From Plumapathes pennacea (taxonomy: Eukaryota > Cnidaria > Anthozoa > Antipatharia > Myriopathidae): 64,000 nt of DNA. Each line of letters begins with the position of its first letter. Position 1 is the stretch's first letter. The DNA lies in assembly GCA_964036295.1 (NCBI GenBank), contig OZ038465.1, forward strand, positions 23,470,870 to 23,534,869. The letters are read 5' to 3'. A model generated the notes under the pieces. The model was not told the DNA's origin, made no database searches, and saw only the letters and a program-made list of their open reading frames with translations. The translations under genes were made by a program, and so were the position numbers. Positions 38,001 to 47,000 of the stretch are shown here, in pieces.

Positions 38001-41000
38001 ATTGAACTAACTTGTAGTCGAGTATTAAGTCCTGGTTTACTTTTTCTTGGCTAAGTCTTGAGGTTTTACGAACGTTACACTGAACAACAAAATTTGTACA
38101 TGCATATACAGTTTTGTGACATGACCGCTGACTTAAAAAAGGTCACCACACGACCAAAAAGCGTATATCGGTGTGCCATTGCTGTGTTACTTACCTCCGT
38201 GTACTGGAGCCTGCTATCCTGCTGATCACATAACTCTAGCAGCCGTTCAGTTCTCTCCTCTTTAGCGGTTTTGAGGGACTGGACGGCACTGTTGAGTCGG
38301 GTGACTTCTCCCTTGAATCGTTCTGGAAATTGGACAATCTTGGATTTTAGATTCTCGTTGCCTGCTTTCAGTGTCGCCAAGTTGACTTTCATCTGAGCCT
38401 GATCAATGGCAGAAGTCAGTCAGTCACAAGATAAATTCTCACACACAATTATAGAGTACAGACTTATTATGATATATTTATAATAAAACACTTTGGCCCG
38501 AGTTACTGAAAGCTGCATCTTCGAAATCCTGGTCCTCTTAATGGAGTACATTGCTTATCTACAAATAGGACATACCTTTTTCGAGTTCAACTCCGCGTTA
38601 GTAGTCTTAATTTGCTGGAGACGTCTCATTTCGGCTGCCTGTAAAGAAAACCCAAATATCTTAAGAAACATGTGGTTGTTGGAATGAAGTCAGCAGGTAT
38701 AATTTAATTTGTATTTGTACATCAAGCTCTAGTGTTTCCTTCCATGATTCATATTATTATATGGCTGGTCGGAGCTACTTCCGGTGAAATCGCGCGCTCT
38801 GACTGGTGTATTTGCCGGTCATTATTTTCCTGTAACGCCCGTGTGCTCGATTACGGACCGGCAGATTGAACACATAAATAGGTATTTTTCAGAATTGCGG
38901 GGGCGGGGGAGGGGGATTGGTACGAGCGCCTGAAAGACGCGAGGGAAAAATTTTGAAATCTAGTTTCCCTGAAATGGCATTTCCTTCATTTTCGTGGTAG
39001 TTTTTAGCCAAATTTAAGCAGTTTAAATCGGTCTTTTGTAATAGCCAGGCAGCCGTGAGAAATTGGTCCGTAGGCGAGAGTTGGCGTGAGATCGAAGTTT
39101 TCGACTCGCAGGCGTGGGAATTGGCATGTATATGTGTGTGTGGCCGACCGTGGCCGACCAGCCACGACCCCGACCGACCGTTAAAGGGAATGGCGTACGG
39201 CTATGCCTATTGTTAAAAAAACAATCTTTGTTTCAAGTCTCTAATGTGCTTTGCATCCAACTACATGATAAATTTCAAGCGAAGCGCCTCGTGGATCCAC
39301 AACTTTTTGACAATGTTATGACGCGTTTCATGATCAATAAGAGGACAGACACATAAAAAACTGACGTCAATTTGTTAAATGGCTGAGTTTCTGAGCGGGC
39401 CATACGCGCGAAATGGCGCGTTCTGATTGGTTGTCTGAGCGGCAACATTTTCCTGTACGGCCCGCTCAGATTCAGTTTGCACATGTGGTTCGCAAATGAT
39501 TACTCGAATAGTTGCTAAACGTTTGCCATAGAAGGCCCAGAAGTTCAATGGGAGGTTTGAACGTTCCGGATACTCACTGTTAAGTTGTGATGCCCGGGAA
39601 AAGCTTACAATCTGGAAAAATTTACAGTTACGAAGAAGGAAAACATCCGACGAAAAATTTGCTTGCATCCTCAGCCGTCATTGACAACAAGTGCTGCAGA
39701 TCTATGGAGGGTTGCTTTACCTCTGTGCTGAAATTCGCACACTTGCCAGGAAGAAAGTGGAAGGCGAACAATCACCGTGAACAGTTATGACTAAAACCGT
39801 GCAGAAATCAAGTTTTGCAGACATGTTTGCTCGTCTGGCGCACTGTGAAGACTGTAAATATATTTTTCACAAAGCACCAGAACTCTCTATATTTCGAAAT
39901 CACTGACTGGGACAAAGACACCGTGGTGATCTAAGGATGTTTAGTTTGCTGGAAAAAACCTAAACGCTCCACGAGGAGGCAGGAAAATTAATCGGTGAGT
40001 TTTGAATAATATAACTTTCAACATGTATCGGTCGCGGTGTGTGATGAAATGATTTTCCTTTAGTGTCATTTTGCCTTCTACATTATTGTGTGTGTAAGAA
40101 ACTTAATATTCAAAAGAATAAAATATACTCTGAGTTCTAAAGCAGTTTCTTCTGTAGAAAGATAAGACTGCAGATTTTTTAAAGCTTTAGTGAACGAGCA
40201 ACTGCTCGAGGGCGAGTTCGTTTCAAGTGTTGTTGTTTGACACACGCTGTCGGCCATTTTATTCAGCTCAGAACAATTGGGATTTATTTAGGCGGTTGGT
40301 TCGGCAGATGCTTTTTTTCTTTGAAGATTTTCAAATCGGTGGAATTGTAAGCTGTTAACTGAAATTTTTTGTGAAAACAAACGTGCGTAATTCATGCCTG
40401 ATCGTGATTGATGTTGTTAACTGAACGAGACGAGTACTCCTCGGGAACGTGTTTTATGTTTGCCGAAAGATTTATATAATAAATATCTTATTAACCTCGT
40501 TTGCTTGGTCCGTACCGTAAGTTATGGATCCTCGTTTTTTTTTTAACTTACTGTACGGACCGCGCGCTCGGTTAATAAGATCTATATATTTACTAGAAAA
40601 AGGAACAATATAGTTTACAGTATCTTACTTAGTTACATATGTATTATATTAGAGAGTTTAAGAAACCTAGGACGGTGACGGCAACGCGAGGAACAAAAAA
40701 AGTGTCTGTTTTTCCTATTGCTTATTCTTAGGTTGCTTAATTTGTTGCGTTTTTGCCGAGGTTCTATTGACTTCATCGTTTCCTACTAAGAAGAACGGCT
40801 ACCGTTATTTAATCGAACTGTCGTCCGTCCTGAAAACGACGTAAAAAAAAAACAAGCATTTGAAGTCGCACGCGAGAGCACAGCGACCCCGAGAACATGT
40901 CAATTTCAGATATTCACGTCTTCTTTTGTCTTCTGTTATTATGGGTTTTATTGTTTCACCGATATTGCCGTCGTCCTCTCGCATCCTGTATCTTAAAGTC

Positions 41001-44000
41001 CCTAACATGTCATAAGTTGCCTGTTGTTTGTTTAGTTCATTCACACTGGACTGCAACTCCTCCACTTCTGAGGCAAACTGTCAACATCAAAACATAAAAG
41101 TCCAACTCAAGGTTTCAAATTCCTATCAGTGGGCATTGGGAAGGCACTATTTAACACCCACCAAAACCATGTGAGCCGAAATTAAATAATTTACTGTCAG
41201 CGGTCATGACGTCAAGTCTAAGCAACATGGCGGCAGAGGCGAGCAATGTCACGAACTTGCTTGCAGCGCTTTGCAGTGAATGATACTCTTGTAGTGCAAG
41301 TAAATAAAGTGAGTCTTAAGACAATTTTCATTACATAGAGTATATTTTTATCGGGTTGTTCTCCGTTCCTGCACAACCATGAACATGGTTCTGAAGGTCG
41401 TTATCTATTTACGTAACTACAGTAAAAAGTAAATAACATGCGCCAAAACCATGTAAGCTGAAAATTTAAAAAAAATGGCCTTCTGTAAATTCATGGAGCA
41501 CAAATTGGATTTTGCCGTTTCACCTTTTGACTGGGAAATGACTTTACAGCCCTAAAATGAATGGATTTCGTTTAACGATCTCTGCTACTTCACCAGAAAA
41601 TAGGAGACATATCCAACTGAGAACTGCGAATTAAAAATAACAGACCTAAATAGGATGCAGATTAAAGTAAATAAGAGAAAGGAAATCTTGTTCTGTCAAA
41701 ATCGATTGTCGAATTGCCGTACATCTGTATGTAATTTGAACTGCTTACTTTCCCGGGTCTTCAAGCTATTGCGCGTGCTTCTTTAAAAGAATAAGTATAG
41801 CGAACGCTTTGGAAGACTGTGCTACTATTCCGGAGCTGTGGGTAGAAAAATTCGATGTATCCTTCGATCCTTTCAATGGTTTATACACTTCAACGCTCGA
41901 GAAAGCACTGGAACTCATTAGAGTGTATGAGATAGCGACTACTTCTCGTTATGCTGCAAGCAAAGACTTCGGAATGTCTGGTAAGTGGCCTGAACATATA
42001 AAAGCTCAATCTAGAAATAAATGGGAAACATGCATGTACAGTAAGTGTAAGTATAAATACAAGATGACCAGAGATGTGCTAAAATAAACACCTAATCTCT
42101 GTTTGGCTTTATCTAACAAGAATTTGTTTATATTGACATTTTAAAATGGCCAGCTCAAAGGTTTCTTTGTCACATAGGTAAGGCCGGGGGAATAGTTTAT
42201 TATATACATTGCAAAGGACCATTCCTTATTTATGAAATAGGCCGGGTGTGGAAAAATTAACAAAGGACAAAATTCACAAAGTCCCCCCTTCCTCTCAAAG
42301 TCCATATTAAAAAGCAATGACCCCCCCCCACACAAACACACACACACACACACACTTTGTTTATTAATTTTCAATAACAGTTGCACTCTGTGTAATTTAA
42401 CAATAACTAACTACTCAGCATAATATTGACGAAAAATATGCACATGACCAACCCCTACCCCCCCCCCCCCCCCCCAGTCGGTACAGATGTACAGATGGTC
42501 TTGGTATAGAGTTTGATGGGATTCCATTCATGATCATTGGGAAGAAAGTTCTGGAGTGCCACCATGGTCCAAATAGGAACAATATCTCAAAAGCAAAGCT
42601 GGCAAAAGAGAGAAGTAAATTGTTGCAGAAAATAAAATCATATATGATTTTATACTAGACAATCTTTTTAAAGCAACATCACTTATCTTTCATACCATCA
42701 GTGTTTATTCCTTACAAAGTATCAAAAAAAAAAATTAATACAGTATTCTAAACAGAGTGAAAAGTAGTCAAAATCATAAAGCAAAATGCCTTATGTCTAC
42801 ACAACTGCATAGCACATATTGTCTAGAACTGCTGAAGTCTGGTATCTTCTTATTTAGAAATAACTATAACTGGTATTGAGATGTGTAACATTAAAGTTTT
42901 GTCTAACAGGTAAATGAACAAAGTGACCATGCCTTCTTCAGGTGCAAGACACCAAGAAGTATGATTGCCCAGCAAAGATATACATAAAAACCTAACATAA
43001 CCCCAACCACCTAGTAGAGAGAAGAATCTCTGATGTGGCTTTTACAGAAAGGCAGTCTGCACTTCAACTTAAGTCAAGAGCGACCAACAGGATCTTGCTG
43101 TTTGTAACACAATACCAGCCGTCAGTGTACAACTAAGAAATTTTAATGAAACACTGGCATCTAATACAAAACCAACCTTTATTGAAAACGATATTCATGG
43201 AACCCCCTATAATATCTTTTAAGAGAGGCAAATCCCTTAAAGACATGCTCGTCAGAGCAAAAATATGAAGGCACCAAAAATACATTCACAACTGGAGTTG
43301 TGTAGGTCTGTCAGCCCCCCCTCTCTATTCAGCATTGGAACCTGCATGACAGCCCAATCCACTGAGCAAACATCATCATGGAACTCGTCAGTGAGGGGAA
43401 GGCAAGAGGGGATCAAACATGCATTCATGTGTGAGCAGAGCACACACATTAACATTTCTGTTTAGAATAGTTAACTTAGTCAGAACTATATTGATTTCTT
43501 ATCTGATTGAGACAGAATTGGAACTGGGAATTATATAATTCATATAGAAGGTTTTGTCATGATGTAGTACATGGCCATCAAAATCTGTGATATTAATGTT
43601 CTCAATGCCATTTATAAAATCTGTTCTTTTTGCTTCAAATAGGTGGTCAAGATGTGTATTTTTGTCAGTCAATGGCAGTGACAGAAAGTGCAAAGTGACT
43701 TTAAGTTTAAAATTTTGCAGCAACAATGATGAAGTTTGATGGGCAGTTGCTAAAACACCCCATATGTATTACTATTTACTGCCAGTTTACATGGACCAGT
43801 AATCGGCATTATGATTACAACAACTTATTTTTAGCGCACGCTAAATGGTTTTGGCGGATGTTATTTACACCATTCACCAGGGTAAAGAGTAAATAACATC
43901 AACCGAAACCACGTACAGTAGCTTACGCTGGAAATAAACTAGTTGTAGTCATGATGCCAATTTCCAGCCAAAAGGTGAATCGGTAAAATTCAGTTTGTGC

Positions 44001-47000
44001 TTCCATAGATTAACAGAAGGCCATCTTGTTTTTTTTAATTTTTAGCTCACATGGTTTTGGCGGATGTTATTTACTTTTTACTGTAGTTACGTAGATAGAT
44101 AACGACCTTCAGAACCATGTTCATGGTTGTGCAGGAATGGAGAACAATCCGATAAAAATATACTCTAAGTAATGACAACAGCGTGAAAAGTGTCTTAAGA
44201 TTGACTTTACTCACGTTAACACTATAAGAGTATCATTCACCACAAAGTACCGCAGATCGTGACAAGCTCGCCTCAGCCGCCATGTTGGTTAGACTTGACG
44301 TCATGACCGCTGACAGCAAATTTTCAATTTCGGCTCACATGGTTTTGGTGGGTGTTAAATAGTGCCTTCCTGGGCATTGTTGGTGCCTCCATAAATAGAA
44401 TTCTCAGAGCTGGGTCTAAGATTGCAATTTATAATTACTGGTTCTCTATGGCACATGAATACCATTCCAATGAAGGCTGTCAGAGACGACTAATGTCAAA
44501 TATGTTAGTACTGCAGGTCTCAATAAAGATAATTCGTGAATCCCTCTCAAGGCAGTGTAGGGTTATGACTGTGTATGTACACCTGCACCTTTTAAAGTAC
44601 ATACATGAAAGTCCGAAAAGTGAATTAAAACAAGGAAAAGTAAAAAAAAACTCGTTGTCTACACCTCACGAAAACTTCAGCGATATTGACCAATCTCTCA
44701 AACATTTTAGCTCCTGAAAAACCTAATTTTTCGCCAAAATCAAGCCCGATAAAATTTTTTTTCGTCTTACAGAATGTGGGGCCCAACACAATTACATGCT
44801 AAAACGTCCCCGTTACCGGTCCGAATAAAAGTGTGCATTACAATCGAATTTAGAAATATGTGGAAATGGATTTAACAAATGGGCCATACTAACACTTGTA
44901 ACTAATCAGAAATCAATGTAGTTTTCGTTCGTGTTAAGGCCGTCTTCTGATTGATTTCGTTTTGCGTTTGCTACTCTCTCCGATTGGTAGAAACAGGTTT
45001 AAGAACATTCTTGGCCAATCAAGATTAAAAACAAAACCTGGTTCCGATATTGTCCCGCAAGAAATCAAGTGGCGATGGCATGTTCTCTCACTGCTTATTG
45101 GTTAGTAGTACTCTTTTAGGATGACTGTCAAAAACCAAAACCAAAGCAATCGCAGAGCCAAGCAACAACAATGAAACATCAGTTTTCTTTAGAACTGAAA
45201 TAGTTGTATTGTACTTCACAGAGAGTTACCAACCTGTCTAGCTATGTACTAGTCTTCTGCTCTTTTGTCCCTAAAAAATAAAAGCACTTCTTAATGAACT
45301 GACCATGAAATAATTAGATGAATAAGTGATAGATAAAATATAAGCGACCAATCTTCATAAGCATTTACAATGGCAAGTCGCTTGTGAAATGAAAGAGTGA
45401 CTGGAATGTAAATCATTGTTCTGTACAGATCTTTATGAAAAATTATGCATGCTAATCAGCACGGCAACAAATCTTTATCAAAAGTTGATATACTGATTAA
45501 TAGTTCATCCGATAAAAAATTGGCAAGAAATACAACCCAACACTTTTTGCACATATGCACTGGTAAACCCATTTGTAGTTTCACTTGCAAAAAGAGAGAG
45601 GTTTCAACTGGAAGTGATGTACAGTGTATGCAACTATTGTTAGAATGTCAACAATAAACTTTTTATCATTTTTTATAAGCCATTTTCCCCCTCGCTCTAT
45701 ACTTTCTGCTGGTTAATTAATATTGGTGTTTGGTGCAGTTGCGAGGTCACCAGTCGGTCACTAAAACAAATCACAAAGAAAAATACAAGTGATAGATAAA
45801 AAAATACAAGTAAAAAATAGAGGAACGACAAAGAATGACTGTGGGGAGGCTACACAGTGTATGTATTATTCATATTGTTGTGGAATATAGTAACATCTTT
45901 TAAGGGACCGCTACTTTGGTTGGGGGGGGGGATGGTTCCTTTCGGGGTAGGAGGGTGTTACTTTGGAATTCTACAGCATGTACAGTGAACAGAAATATAT
46001 AATCCATCTATGATCAGATTTACCACACAGTACATTGCAAAAATAAAATATGTACATAAAGTCAAACAGTAAGTGAAAGTTGACTACACTGTAACTGAGA
46101 AATATAGTGTACATGATCTGAGTTTGTAAAACTAATTTGTGTGAAATTCAGTTTGAGTAGGTAGAAATTAAGGAGTTCCAACATACCACTTCTGCCACTG
46201 CATTGTCAAAAAGGAAAGCACAGGATTCCTTAGACATGACAAAATTCCAGGATAGCACTGCAAAAGTTTAGCAAATAAATCTTTAGAGGAGAGAAAAACC
46301 ATAGATACTGTACTGTACAAATAATAAAGAATTGCAATTCCCCTTACCTTACACACACAAGAGTATGCTTTGGTTCTGTTAGGAAATAAAGAATATGCTG
46401 CTAGTACCACTGAGATTAACACAAAAAAAGTAATCATCAACAATACTATCACCTTAACCTGCAGATATACACCTGTTCCCATCGTGGTGCTTCCTAGAAG
46501 TGTTCGGATGGGGAACGGCTGTATCCACAGGCTACTAAAATCTACAGTTGAAGCTCTTGTAGGCCACCCCCTTGGGGGCTAGAAAAAAATGGTGGTAACT
46601 AGAACTGGTTGATTACAAGAGTGGTCACTAGCAAGGAGAGCTTTGACTTTATAATCTACAATGAATGCAGCTTACTTGGAGCAAGAATATCCATGATGGT
46701 GAATTTTGCAACATTCAAACATGAACCTCTTTCTGTATGGAAGATACAGTATATAATTATATTATGTTAGACATTCAAAACAAAAAGAAATTGTGAATCC
46801 AGCATAGAATCAGATAACTTTTCACTTACATCTTGTAAAAAACAAAAATAGCAAATTCTCTGAGTCTTCTATGCAACGATCACTTATCTTGTGGTAGTCT
46901 TCCACAGTTAAAACTCACAGAAAATTGTGACATAGTGGGCATAGCTATAATGAATGTCTATACATGAAAAAGGTAGAATTTTATTACTGTCACATTTGAA

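Larger units (their letters stand above)
32848..38877. repeat. Segmental duplication, copy B (about 6.0 kb)
   Basis: This is the direct repeat of 26372-31676 (see copy A). It includes copies of every MITE and relic in A. The extra stretch at about 36.78-37.55 kb is absent from A. Since NUF2-like is on the minus strand, copy B is upstream of copy A in the transcript. Confidence 0.9.
41139..44370 (+). mobile_element. Mutator-like element, long TIRs, 9-bp target duplication
   Basis: The left end GGAAGGCACTATTTAACACC is repeated in inverse at the right end (GGTGTTAAATAGTGCCTTCC). Similarity continues for about 400 bp on both sides (41139-41545 and about 43960-44370). TGGGCATTG flanks both ends (41130-41138 and 44371-44379), a 9-bp target duplication. 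Long TIRs with 9-bp duplications are the signature of the Mutator superfamily. No MULE transposase is visible inside. The element holds a CaRF-like gene fragment and a Penelope-like relic instead, so it looks non-autonomous and Pack-MULE-like. Confidence 0.85.

Noticed and set aside
46168-46482. Membrane-protein-like minus-strand frame of 104 codons
   Set aside because: Hydrophobic because it is AT-rich; it does not fit the phase of neighbouring NUF2-like exons.
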